Shown: positions 11,784-50,855 of the stretch, one piece after another
Position numbering within the stretch: the stretch's first letter is position 1
Layout of the letters: the number at the start of each line of letters is the position of its first letter
Origin: Strigops habroptila
Taxonomy: Eukaryota > Chordata > Aves > Psittaciformes > Psittacidae
NCBI RefSeq assembly: GCF_004027225.2
Contig: NC_046358.1
Coordinates: 69,149,028-69,213,027 of the forward strand
DNA length: 64,000 bases
Reading direction: 5' to 3'
Program-made: the position numbers and the translations under genes
Notes under the pieces: generated by a model
Told to the model about the DNA's origin: nothing
The model's database searches: none
Seen by the model: only the letters and a program-made list of their open reading frames with translations

Positions 11784-12056
11784 GCAGCTCCTCTGGGCAC
11801 CCTGTGCCAGCGCCTCAGCACCCTCACAGGGAAGAACTTCTGCCTAAGAGCTCATCTCAGCCTCCCCTCTGGCAGGTTAAAGCCATTCCCCCTTGGCCTG
11901 TCCCTACAGGCCCTTGTCCAAAGCCCCTCTCCAGCTTTCTTGTAGCCCCTTCGGGCCCTGGGAGCTGCTCTAAGGTCTCCCCTTAAGGAGCCTTCTCTTC
12001 TCCAGGCTGAACCAGCCCAGCTCTCTCAGCCTGGCTCCAGAGCAGAGCTGCTCCAG
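11784..12056 (-). mobile_element. CR1 LINE fragment lacking the 3' tail
   Basis: Reverse-oriented internal CR1 sequence: CAGCGCCTCAGCACCCTCAC, the CTGGCAGGTTAAAGCC block, CCCTTGTCCAAAGCCCCTCT and CCTTCTCTTCTCCAGGCTGA, ending in the CAGAGCAGAGCTGCTCCAG block. Unlike the other copies it lacks the terminal 140 bp, so it has lost its 3' end by deletion. Confidence 0.9.
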
Positions 12057-12514
12057 CTGTGGTTTGATGTGTTTCAGTTCATGCCCATTGCCTCTTTCCT
12101 GTCCCTGTGTTATGGTGAGCGAGGAGATGCTGTAACTCAGATCTCTGATTTGAAGACTTGCAGTTCTGGTTGTCTCTGCTCCTGAGAAACCCTATCCAGG
12201 GGCTGTTCAGGTGTCCCTTTGCTTTTTGGGGGTATCCAAGCCCTCTGCAGTTGACAAGGGCTGCCTGCTCATTGAGTCATACCTGACCTGCTCTTTGAGA
12301 GCTTTTCTGGAGCTGGTAGCACAGATCCTGCCTGCACTGAGCATGGGGGGACACTCTGGGGGATATGGAGCAGAAACCCCTGAGCTAGCAGCATGCATGT
12401 CTGCCTTTGTGTGGTGCTCTGAGGCTCCGCAGGGGCTGCAAATCCAGATGGGATGAGTCTGGAGCTCAGCTTGGTCCATCTACTTGATGTAATTCTCAAT
12501 TCTGTTTGAAGAGC

Positions 12515-12690
12515 AGGGAACACTTGGTCACTGTGAGGGTGTCGAAGCACTGGCACGGGTTGTCCAGGGTGGAGTCTCCAAAAGCTGTCTGGACGTGGTG
12601 CTTTGAGTGGCCCTGCTTGAGTGGGGGGGGGGCTGGACCAGATGATCTTGAGAGGGCCCTTCCAACCTCCATCAGTCTGTGATTTTGTGA
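12515..12690 (+). mobile_element. CR1 LINE fragment, old and diverged
   Basis: A sense-oriented, diverged CR1 3' end: GTCACTGTGAGGGTG, GTCCAGGGTGGAGTCTCC, GACCAGATGATCTTGAG, CCCTTCCAACCTCCATCAG and a tail GATTTTGTGA. It differs from the abundant copies at many positions, so it is probably an older insertion. Confidence 0.8.
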
Positions 12691-14482
12691 TGGTGTAATC
12701 AGCAGGTCTAAGTACAAGGAGTAAATTTCTAAGAGCTTGAGTTAAGCAAGAAGATAGTGCACCAGGATCAGGGCAGAAGGACAGCAACTCATTCATCTGC
12801 ACGATGACAAAGCAAGAGACTTTCGGGCCTTACACTCCTGAGAGTGTAAAAGTCCACATATGGATGGACTATACACACATGCAAAGCTCCTGGGGGCCTG
12901 ATGGTGCACTCATATGTGCCAGCAGAACAAGGCACAATCCAGCTGCAGGATCAGGGAAAACTCCCCAGACCACAACCAGAGCCTCCAGTGCAGTGTAATT
13001 ACTGGGATTTCCCTCCAACGTTGTCACATGCTGTTCTGCTTAGGAAAGAAAAGTGCTTCTCAAGGCAGAATTTCTCTCTAGGATGGAGTTTTGTATGCAG
13101 TGAATCACATTTTCCTTCTCAAACCCTGTGCCTGTGTGAAGAGGCATTTCAGGCTGTGCCAGCACTGGGAACCAGCAAATGGAAGGAATAATAACAAGGA
13201 AATGCAGTATTAAAAAGGGTCTGCAAGATCACAGTCTCTGAATGACGGTTGGCAAAGGCTGCTTGTCTGCTACACAGAGTGCATGGTAGGCATCAGAAAA
13301 GAGCTGAAAGCTTTAGCTACTTCTCATCCAAGGACTGATATGGATAATATGGATCTGAGGATAAATTAGAGCCATCACTTTATCAGCAGCCTCTTCCCTG
13401 AGGAAAGGCCAGTCTGTGCTGCTGTGGAAGATGATGCTGATCCCAACTTCCAATTAGGGGAATGACATAAGGTCAAATGTTCCTGAGCAGGATGTCTGCT
13501 AAGTCGTTGTAATGTCTCTGTGCACAATCGGAAAAGGGTGGGGGAAGACTATTCCATAGCAGGGACTGGAAAGGAAGAGGAGAGACATGGCAAATGTCCA
13601 GCAGAAGAAACTCAGAGGCTCAGATACCATCACGGGCAAGGAGAACGCCAAGTATGAGCAGCAATGAGACAACTCGGACAGTTCTGCATGACACAGGGGC
13701 TGTCACGTCCCACCTGGGCTACTCAAGAAGTGGCAGAAGGTTCAGGCTCTCGGGTTTGAGGAGGAGCTTTTCCTCAGTTTGATATTTCACCATCCCCAGA
13801 GTAAGTCCTTAGTAAACAGACCAAACACCAGAATGTCTACTACATTTGGCAAGTTCCCATTAGGAAGGTCACATTTGCTGGTTTTCATGTCTCTGTGCTG
13901 TCTCCAAGGCTTTCAGGTCACTTGATCCCAAAGGACAGCCACGATTAGGACCATCATGAGGGGTCTGGTCTCACAGAAAGATTTTCGAAGCCAGGATATT
14001 AGAAACATTATTTTACCAAGACCAAAAATAATAGTTTCTCACAGCAGTTCACACACCCAACTATGCAGGCGTGGGAGGAAGTAGTGGGAATGTCATTTAG
14101 TAGCTCCAGAGGAAACATGAGAGGGAGGTAGAGTGTAAATCTGCTCTGCTGAGGGCCAGGTAAGGATGGGTTTCCATGGCTGTGACTTAAGCTGCAGTGA
14201 AAAACATTTATTCAGCCCATTTCTCCAGTAAATGGATCACAACCTGGAGTTATTCACACCTGGAGTGGAGAGAAAAACTTGGATATTGATATTCCAAGAG
14301 AAGAAGATACTGTATTTGTACAGGAGTTTTAAGCGCTGATCATTAAGAACAAAGATCTCTCCAGTTTCTGCAGCCAGGGATGTCCCACCAGAGCCTGCAG
14401 TGGCAGATGAGGAGGGGGGGGGAGCTTCTGCCACCCTGGCTGTTTTCAATGGTGTGCCCTTCTTTCCTGGATCAGGATAATA

Positions 14483-14718
14483 GGAGGGGAGATTGAGCTC
14501 TTAGGCAGAAGCTCTTCCCTGTGAGGGTGCTGAGGCGCTGGCACAGGTTGCACAGAGAAGCTGTGGCTGCCCCATCCCTGGCAATGTTCAAGGCCAGGTT
14601 GGACACAGGGGCTTGGAGCAATCTGCTCTAGTGGAAGGTGTCCTTGCCCGTGGCAGGGGGTTGGAACTGGAGGAGCTTTAAGGTCCCTTCCAACCCAAAC
14701 CAGCCTGGGATTCTAGGA
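14483..14718 (+). mobile_element. CR1 LINE fragment, 3'-terminal 235 bp
   Basis: Sense-oriented copy of the abundant subfamily, from AGGGGAGATTGAGCTCTTAG through GTTCAAGGCCAGGTTGGACA to GGGATTCTAGGA. Confidence 0.93.
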
Positions 14719-16219
14719 TCCTCTTTAGCAGTGCCCAGGTAATACTGCTCCCTTCATGATGTCCTTAAGAAAACTGTAAGACCTTGGCAGCTCCTGTGTT
14801 TGCCTGCTAAGGAATGTCTGGACCAAGCACCTGCCTACAGAGCTTCATTCTCTCCTGATCAAGCTAGACTGAAGAGACAGTGCCGATACCATGACAGGCT
14901 TTTAGCAGCTACACACAAACCAAATATATGTGCCCAGGGATGTCTAAAATCAGCGAGGCCATAACCCTTTCCCCTCTGTGACAGCTTCAAGCACATGGAT
15001 GAGGCATGGGGTTGGGGTAGGAAACTCTCATCCCACCAGTAGAAGTGCTAAGTGGAGGCTCCTAAAGCCCAGGGCACCTTGCTGTGGCTCTTTGCCCTCC
15101 TCCACCTACTCACACAGGAATGTACAGGTAGCCTTGTGGGGCTGAGCACTGCAGCCACAGCATATCCTCCTCTTCCTCCTCCATCCTTGGTTCCTCGGGC
15201 AGATAGAGGAAAGGGGGCAGGATCCAGCACCCCTCTCACCTGCCAGTTAATGCAGTCATGTCGGTGTGCAAAGCAACAGCAGGTATGGCAATACCAGGAG
15301 CTGCAGACCTCCTCCTGCAGAAAGTCTACTTTTGGGTAATGATTGTATGTAAATGTCTACACAACAGTGTACTCAGAGATATCACACTCTCCCAGGACAG
15401 GGAATAGAAGACTCCCTTCAAAATGAGCACACAACAAGACCAGGACATGGGAAAGCCAAGCCCAGCTGGACTGTGGAGATAGTATCCAAAGCAGGAAAAC
15501 TCTCCTAAGAGAAACGTGTCTGTAGTTTCAGGGAAGGAAGTATCTTTAAATGCCTCATATCTGAGATAACTTTAAAAGCTCCTTGACTTGAAAGTGCAAA
15601 AGATGAGGCACCACAGGGCGAGGCTCTCACCTGAGAAGCAGGGGATGTTCTGATCCTGTAAGGATGCGCAGCACACGCTTCCCTGAGCTGGTCGTGCTGC
15701 TGCTCCAGCAGACCCACCAGCCAGACCTGGGCCCAGCAAATCTGTGTTTGCCTTACACTGCAACCTGGCAGAGCCCAGAGCTCCCAGGTACCACAGCTCA
15801 CTGCCACATAAAGCCTGCGCAGCCTGGGGGCTGAGGCTGTGTGCTCTGCACTTCTGGTGACAGCTCAGGGCTCAGCTCACCACAAGCCACCATTTGCTTT
15901 TGAATAAATGTACATGAGACCATACATGCACAAATGTACCGGAGTCTGTGTTTCTGACCCTCCAGCCCTGCTGTTTCTATGCTTGACAACTCCCCTGGTG
16001 CTGCAGAGGGGGTGAATCTAAGCCCACCCAAAAGGAAAAGAATAAATATCTGTGAACCCAGGTAATGCTGCTGTGCAGTTTTCAGTGTGTGACTCTAGAA
16101 GCTGATCCTCCATCTTGGGTTTGACCAGCTGGCTTGAAGGCTGGAGAATAAAACGGTCCAAAATTCCTTTTGGCAGAATGCACCTCAGAGTTGTGGCTCT
16201 GAACCACCCAAAGGGCTGT

Positions 16220-16225
16220 TTTAAT
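16220..16225 (-). terminator. PIGQ: Possible PIGQ polyadenylation signal (ATTAAA)
   Basis: A minus-strand ATTAAA lies about 320 bp past the PIGQ stop codon. It is the nearest variant signal I see downstream of the gene; no perfect AATAAA was noticed closer. The choice is tentative. Confidence 0.3.
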
Positions 16226-16546
16226 TTGGCCCCGTGAGCTTACAATGGAAGGATACACACATCATCACCCCGCTTGGGAGGTACATCCTCAATGACACTG
16301 AATGCTGGTTCCATGACGGGTTTAACCTTTTGCTTTAAAAATAATCATTACCATATGACATGAACATAGTGTAGGGGAAGAGGAAAGTTGAAAAATAACG
16401 TCTAAAAATACCTGCCTTTAGAAATTCAGCCCCTCCAGGTTACCAAAGTCTAATTAAAGGGATGTCACAGTTGCTGGCTCTGAGATGCCTTTGGTCCAAA
16501 AGCAATTTGTTCGTTTGACCACGTCTCTCAAGCTCTCTTGCTGTCT

Positions 16547-45199
<28,653 letters not shown>

Positions 45200-46562
45200 G
45201 GCAGTGATGCTGGAAGAACAGGACACCTGCCAAGAAATGCAGACATAAAGCTTGAGAATGGTGATTAAATGCAAGGAAAAATGGGAGCTGACCAGAGGAC
45301 TCAGGGGAGCAACCAAGTTCTAAAACACTAAGCCTAACCACCTGCACAATGACACTGGTGACAGCCAACAGATAGACACGTGTCAGAGAAGCATTTAGGA
45401 GGTTCCTGATAATCTGCAGTCTTTGAAGTGAGGGGTGGTGAGCCTGGAGTTTCGCAGCAAACTCCCTTCCCTGAGTCCTGGAGCAGTCTTTCATCACTGT
45501 ACACTGGTAAGCACAGCCCATCAGAGCAGCCAAGATGAGGAACCCATCCAGGCTCGGACCTTGGATCTGACACTGCATGTGCTTGAGCTCTTCCTAGAGC
45601 AGGGACTACATCGTAGTGCACCGTGATGCCTCTGGGGAATATTTCCTCCTATGACTGACAATCAAATACTGGGTTGTGCTGTAAAGCCAGATAATTTCAG
45701 AGCATCCTGTGTGCTCTGCCACAAGCTCACTGATCAACCTTGGGCAGATCACTCATCTCATCTCACTCGCCTCATCTGGAAACAGAGATAATTTTGTCAA
45801 AAGGGACTATAGTGATTAACTGATTGAAGTTTATGTAGCTCTTTTAATTCATTAGATACAAGACCCTAAAAAAAGAGAAGCATCTCTAGTTTATCAGTGT
45901 TCTTTATCTACAATGTTTCCCTTTGTGTCATTAAAACACATCTCAATGGCTTTGCAAGATTTAGGAAAAGGAGCTTTGAGGCAGTTGACAATGTCTCTTT
46001 AAATAAGGTGGAGGTTTCTAACAGGAATATAATTGCAGTAAGGAGGGCGCTGGCGCAGAACAGTCGGATTCCAATGCCTGTTGTCCTTTCCTGTCCTTCA
46101 GAGCTTTGTTAGAGCTGTGAAAACTCTACAAGCCCCCGGGCTGGCTCCTCTGCGAGGGACCAGTCAATCGGAAAGAGCAGCACAGAGGGTATTTACACCA
46201 CACAGACAGGATGCACACAGACAGGATGCACAATGTGAAGGTCCCTGGTGGGTTTGGGTTTCTCTTTTTAATACAGGACAACTGATCCAGTAAATCTCAG
46301 CACCCGCCAATTTGCTCCGTGTGGAGGAGGTGATGGGGAAGCAGCAAAGGAGAGTGATGAACCTGCTCCCAGCCCCACAGCCCTGCCAAGCATAGCAGTA
46401 GGAAATGCCTGCTCATGGATGGGTTGTCAGCCCCTCCAGGCAGCAAGGTGAAGCTTCCTTCATGCACAGGTTGCTCCTCCCAGGGGAAAAGCACCACGGT
46501 TGCTGTGTTTGCAAGTAGCAGTAGTTTGGATTTATTTTTCCTGGGATTGACTTTTCCCTTTT

Positions 46563-46755
46563 CATAGAATCTCAGACTGGTTTGGGTTGGAAGGTACACT
46601 AAAGCTCATCCAGTTCCAACCCCCTGCCGCAGGCAGGGACACCTTCCACTAGAGCAGGTTGCTCCAAGCCCCTCTGTCCAACCTGGCCTTGAACACTGCC
46701 AGGGATGGGGCAGCCACAGCCTCTCTGTGCAACCTGTGCCAGTGTCTCACCAACC
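46563..46755 (-). mobile_element. CR1 LINE fragment, 3'-terminal 190 bp
   Basis: Reverse-oriented, starting TCATAGAATCTCAGACTGGT and ending after CAACCTGTGCCAGTGTCTCA. Confidence 0.93.
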
Positions 46756-47750
46756 CCATAGTGAAGGATTTTCATTCTTCTCCCCTAAGACCCACAGACA
46801 TACTCTCAGGAAAAAGGAAATAAATCATATGAATACAGGGGCTCTGAAAGGAGAAATGTGACATGTTCATACACACATATGCTCAGAAATTATTTAAAAC
46901 AGCATGTTCAGCTAGAGTGATAACATTCTAGCTATATCGCAGCACCAAAACCTTGCAAGTGGAGTTTACCAATAACTAAATACTCCAAAGCCTGAAATTG
47001 AGCTCAGTATTTTAAAGAACCTAGAGAAAAATTAGGAAAATAAGTTCTTGAATGAGTTTTTCAGTATTTTAATTACCAAAGCTACAACCAGTAATATTGG
47101 ACAGTTGATTTTTTATGCTTCTTTTTCCTCAAGAGATGTCACAGTTTGAGAATATTACTACAAGAGACTTCCAGTGTCTCTGCACGGCTGACCTTCTTGA
47201 AGGTTTGTCCATCCATAGGACACACCAGAGAAGAATTATCAACTGACTCTTTATTCAAACATTTATTTTTCACTGAGGTTTTTGTTTTATAGATAACCAC
47301 AGACATCTGGGAAAACTTCTCACTAACGACAAACACTTCTCATCCTTATCTTGTCTGGTGTGTGTTTTTCCTCTTTCACTTTCCCCAACCTCTTAAATTA
47401 CCTTAGTTTTATTCAGCCAACTACTTTGGCTATGGCTCAGGTCAAATAATACCCAAGCACATCTTTCCTTTGGCTGCTGTAGATATTATGGGCAGAAGAG
47501 AAGAATCTTGATACAATTTGCAGGCTGTACAAAACACCTCGATAGTTGCAAACCAGCTGATCAACTATTCATATGTTAATGTGGCATACAACAGTAACCA
47601 GGGAGCTCAGGTGGCAGGGCTAGTATTCCCAAATCCACAGCTGGTCGTGCAGCCTACCTTATCCATTTCAATAGACTGTTTGAAATCTAAAGTTGACATT
47701 TTAAATGTCACCACAGTCAACTGTTACACTGCTGCTTTTAAAAGAAATAT

Positions 47751-47830
47751 CATAGAATCACAGACTGGTTTAGGTTGGATCTTGAAGATCATCTAGTTCC
47801 AACCCCCTGCCAAGGGCAGAAACACTATAT
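47751..47830 (-). mobile_element. CR1 LINE fragment, different subfamily, 3' end
   Basis: Reverse-oriented. CATAGAATCACAGACTGGTT, then GGATCTTGAAGATCATCTAG and TTCCAACCCCCTGCC. Its middle block differs from the abundant copies. The left limit is unclear and the element may extend to about 47865. Confidence 0.8.
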
Positions 47831-47998
47831 CCTACACCAATATGCTTAGCCCCTGCTCATAAGGTGCCTAAAGTCTTCCAGATCTGCTCATTTCTGCTGG
47901 AAACCCCAAGCTTTTCCTGAGATGCCGCAGAGCATCAATGCAACAGTCATGGGTGCAGGAAAATCAACAATGGTTACCATCTAAAACGCATTTATCAA

Positions 47999-48148
47999 AT
48001 AGAATCCCAGACTGGTTTGGGTTGGAAGGGACCTTAAAGCTCATCCAGTTCCAACCCCCTGCCACGGGCAGGGACACCTTCCACTAGAGCAGGTTGCTCC
48101 AAGCCCCTGTGTCCAACCTGGTCCTGAACACTGCCAGGGATAGGGTAT
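47999..48148 (-). mobile_element. CR1 LINE fragment, 3'-terminal 150 bp
   Basis: Reverse-oriented copy, ATAGAATCCCAGACTGGTTT to CACTGCCAGGGATAGGG. Confidence 0.92.
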
Positions 48149-48327
48149 TTCATTTGTTGGTTTATGAACAAACAAGTGAAGAAAGGACCCAGAACTGATT
48201 CACTTCAGAACTTTAGACACAGAAGCAAAGACAAACAGCGGGATGTGCCCTGCTCTCCCCACACGGGCTGCTCTGTAACCATCACCATGCCCAGGGGCCA
48301 GTCCCTTGGCTGACCCACACGTGAGCA

Positions 48328-48378
48328 CAGAATCATAGAATCAACTAGGTTGGAAAAGACCTTTAAGATTACCAAGCA
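48328..48378 (-). mobile_element. CR1 LINE fragment, 3'-terminal 50 bp
   Basis: Very short reverse-oriented tail, CAGAATCATAGAATCAACTA then GGTTGGAAAAGACCTTTAAG, of the same subfamily as 1365-1710. Confidence 0.8.
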
Positions 48379-48589
48379 CCCCGAGGTCTTTGCACAGGGT
48401 TCAGGGCCATCAGGCCAGGAGATACCGAAGACAGCAACAAGATGGTCTCAGCTGCCCCAGGGGCGCAGGAGCACAGCTGCATCCCCACAAACCCAATTTC
48501 CTGCTCATCCATCTTTCTGTGGGTTTCACATGCGCGCTCAATGCAGGGGTGGGCTGACAGACAACAGCACCGCCATGCCTCCCCCCGAC

Positions 48590-49090
48590 ACCCTCCTCCC
48601 AGCCTAGGGCAGACTGAACCACCACTCCCCGGCCCTGGGCTGCCCCCGACGCCTGCGGGACCCCGCGCTGCCGCCCCCCGGCCCTGGGCCGGAGCAGCCG
48701 GTAAGAGCGGACGCCGCAGGCCTCGGCTGGGAGGGAGTCCCGGGCCGGCAGACCCCCGCTCCCCGCACCGGCCCCGCGCCTACCGCCCGCTCCGCCGCGC
48801 CCACCGCTTCCGGGGCCGGCCTGTGCACCGCGGCGGGGCCGGCCGGCGCCGGGGCCCGGGCTGCCGCGTTCCGCCCGGTGCCGGTGCCTCGGTCTCGGCC
48901 CTCGCTCCGCGTTCCCCCGCGTTTGCAGGCACCGCGGCGCGGCCCTGCCCCGGCTCACCCTGCAGCGCCGATCACCGTAACTCGCCCCACGCCTTCCCGC
49001 GGTACCGAGAGAGGCGACGAGGCCGCGGCTGAGCCGGCCGATAAGGAGCGCCCGGCCCTCCGTCAGACCTGCCGTCACCGGGGCCTGGGC
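48590..49090 (-). promoter_or_regulatory. PIGQ: CpG island, probable PIGQ promoter and non-coding exon 1
   Basis: A sharp CpG-dense block of about 500 bp lies 3.4 kb upstream of the first PIGQ coding exon. A plausible minus-strand donor (CTGCAGG then GTGAGC) at 48958-48957 could close a non-coding exon 1 ending at 48959. The exon start is not determinable. Another good minus-strand donor (CACGG then GTGAGT) lies near 49356, in the minisatellite. No TATA box is seen. Confidence 0.65.
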
Positions 49091-49095
49091 GCGGC

Positions 49096-49362
49096 GTGGG
49101 CTCGCCTTCCCTCACGGGACCCCATTGTATCCCATTCCCCAAGCCTGGGGACTTGCCGTCCCTCATGGGACCCCGTTGTCTTCCATCCCCAAAGCCTGGG
49201 ATCTCGCCTTCCTCATGGGACCCCGTCATCCCTTGTCACCAAAGGCTGGGGACTTGCCTTCCCTTGTGGAACCTCATCCCTCATTCCCAAAGGCCAGGGG
49301 CTCGCCTTTCTTCACAGGACCCCGTTGTCCCCCATCCCCGAAGGCTGGGGACTCACCCGTGG
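49096..49362. repeat. Minisatellite with about 50-bp units, five copies
   Basis: Imperfect tandem copies, each with a CTTGCC or CTCGCC start, a CATGGGACCCCGTTGTC-like middle and a CCATCCCCAAAGCCTGGG-like end; unit length varies between 48 and 53 bp. It directly abuts the PIGQ CpG island on its upstream side. Open frames across it on both strands are repeat artefacts. Confidence 0.9.
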
Positions 49363-50267
49363 ATGCTGGTGCCCAGGAGATTCCCTCCTGTCACCTGCAG
49401 TGGGAGGGGACCAGGAGGGTGGCAGGAGCTCGGGGCCATTTGAGGGGATCCAGCATGGAAAGAGGGAGCGGGTGTGGAGGTGGGGGGTGCAGACCCTATG
49501 GGACAGGCTAGAGAAAAGGTTTTGGGGTTTTTCTTGTTGGATGCCACATTACTGGAAATAAGGCAGGGGAAGATGGGTTTTCTGGGAGCCCACGTGAAGG
49601 GAGGGGATTATTGAACCCCAGACTGGTTTGGGTTGGTGGGGACACTAAAGTTCATCCAGTTCCAACCCCCTGCCACGGCCAGGGACACCTTCCACTAGAG
49701 CAGGTTGCTCCAAAGCCCCTGTGTCCAACCTGGCCTTGAACACTGCCAGGGATGGGGCAGCCACAGCTTCTCTGGGCAACCTGTGCCAGCGCCTCACCAC
49801 CCAATGGGACAGGCTTATCCCTGTTCTGCAAACCAGAGACACCCTCCCTGCTGCTGACCTCACTCTGCAGAGAGAGGGTCTGGGAGGGCACCACAGGGTG
49901 TCAGTTGTGTTTAGCACCAGATGATGTCTTCTTTTGTTCCAGGACCAGGGGGGAGAAAGGGTCCTTTGTGGGGTTCATGGTGGTGATGGACCCTGGTCTC
50001 AGACACAGAGAGGTAGAGGCCATGGAGTTGTGCAGCACCATGCACGTGTCAAGGGCTGGAGAAGGGAAGAGGAAACGCCCTTCCCTCCATCACCACACCC
50101 TGCCCGAGTGCCCCTGGCCCCTGCTGATAAAGGCTTCCTGAGCCCTCCTCCAGGGGCAGAACAGGACCCCAGGGCAGGCTTAGCCCCAGGACCTGGGTTC
50201 ATGTGAGCAATTCTTCATGCCCAAATCCAATTTACTCCACGTAGTAGTGGTTGCTTCCCTGTAGAGG
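49363..50267. other. Region between PIGQ promoter and the 50.3-kb segment
   Basis: Holds a CR1 fragment (49612-49803). A plus-strand acceptor-like site (CTTTTGTTCCAG near 49942) precedes an open stretch, but nothing in it is recognisable. No gene called. Confidence 0.6.
49612..49803 (-). mobile_element. CR1 LINE fragment, 3'-terminal 190 bp
   Basis: Reverse-oriented, ACCCCAGACTGGTTTGGGTT to CTGTGCCAGCGCCTCACCAC; the terminal octamer has been lost. Confidence 0.92.
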
Positions 50268-50420
50268 TCAGGAACGTAGCACAGTATGAGTTACCTTCAT
50301 CTTACCCTTCTGAAGTCTGCTGAAAACCTGGCGTGCCCGATAGACCATGGTTGCCAGCTCCAGGCTGACCTTACCCCTCCACTCATACTCTGGCATCAGG
50401 AAGGTGAAACCAGTGGCCAT
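50268..50420 (-). CDS. Unassigned small ORF or exon with coding-like codon use
   Basis: A 50-codon frame starts MATGFTFLMPEYEWRGKVSL and continues ELATMVYRARQVFSRLQKGK. I do not recognise it. Its codons look coding (AAG GTC AGC CTG GAG CTG GCA ACC ATG GTC), and it is flanked by splice-like signals on the minus strand. These are an acceptor (CACCTTCCTGATGCCAG) giving an exon start at 50389, and a donor (G then GTAAGA) ending it at 50306. That 84-bp exon would be phase 1-1. A second donor (AAG then GTAACT) lies at 50294. A stop sits about 45 bp upstream of the ATG, and the ATG context is weak, so the exon reading is more likely than a free-standing 50-residue protein. It lies between NHLRC4 and PIGQ on their strand and could be a 3' exon of NHLRC4 or part of another gene. 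Chance is not excluded. Confidence 0.4.
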   Translation of the reverse strand: MATGFTFLMPEYEWRGKVSLELATMVYRARQVFSRLQKGKMKVTHTVLRS

Positions 50421-50647
50421 ATAAAACCAGTGTGCAAGGAAGAGAAATAGTTATATTAGCTTTGCAAAACCACACAAAGGCATGGTGCTAATGAGTTTGC
50501 CAAGACACCAAAACACCTGGCCAATTCTGAGTCCCACTCGAGTCCTCCTTGAGCTATGCTGGTGGATCCAAGAAACTCAGAGCTGATCTAGTCCTTGCTT
50601 CTGTCATCTGGAGAAGCTGGAGGGCAATAAGGCAGTCAAGTAGATGC

Positions 50648-50790
50648 ACTATCCCTGGAGACATTGAAAACCAGGCTGGATGTGGTTCTGAGCAACGTGG
50701 TCTAGTTGAGTATGTCCTTGCTCATTGCAGAGGGTTGGACTAGATGAGCTTTGAAGGTCCCTTCCAACCCAAACCATTCCATGATTCTGT
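50648..50790 (+). mobile_element. CR1 LINE fragment, diverged 3' end
   Basis: Sense-oriented: CTATCCCTGGAGACATTGAA, CCAGGCTGGATGTGGTTCTG, GGACTAGATGAGCTTTGAAG and CATTCCATGATTCTGTAA. It is closer to older avian CR1 than to the abundant copies, and lies about 65 bp past the NHLRC4 stop. Confidence 0.9.
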
Positions 50791-50855
50791 AAGAATGGAG
50801 ATGATGCCCAGCTGTGGGAGCAGTGGAGCTCACTGCCCACCAGCAGACCCAAAGC

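Larger units (their letters stand above)
10411..16546. other. Intergenic DNA between PIGQ and RAB40C
   Basis: This lies between the RAB40C promoter repeat and the PIGQ stop codon. I see three CR1 fragments and, at the right end, PIGQ 3' UTR of unknown length. No other open frame here resembles a known protein or shows a convincing splice-flanked exon. Confidence 0.7.
45227..48958 (-). other. PIGQ: PIGQ intron 1 (within the 5' UTR)
   Basis: Inferred intron between a non-coding exon in the CpG island and the first coding exon. It contains four CR1 fragments and a duplicated 15-17 bp unit at about 46199-46232 (ACACAGACAGGATGC twice). No other exon recognised. Confidence 0.6.

Noticed and set aside
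45200-45316. N-terminal extension of PIGQ upstream of ATG 45199
   Set aside because: A strong splice acceptor at 45227 shows that most of the upstream frame is intron, and the human protein as recalled starts at the equivalent of ATG 45199.
48410-49078. Long open frames on both strands at the PIGQ CpG island
   Set aside because: GC-rich DNA with few stops. The composition (Arg, Pro, Gly, Ala) is typical of CpG islands and no domain is seen.
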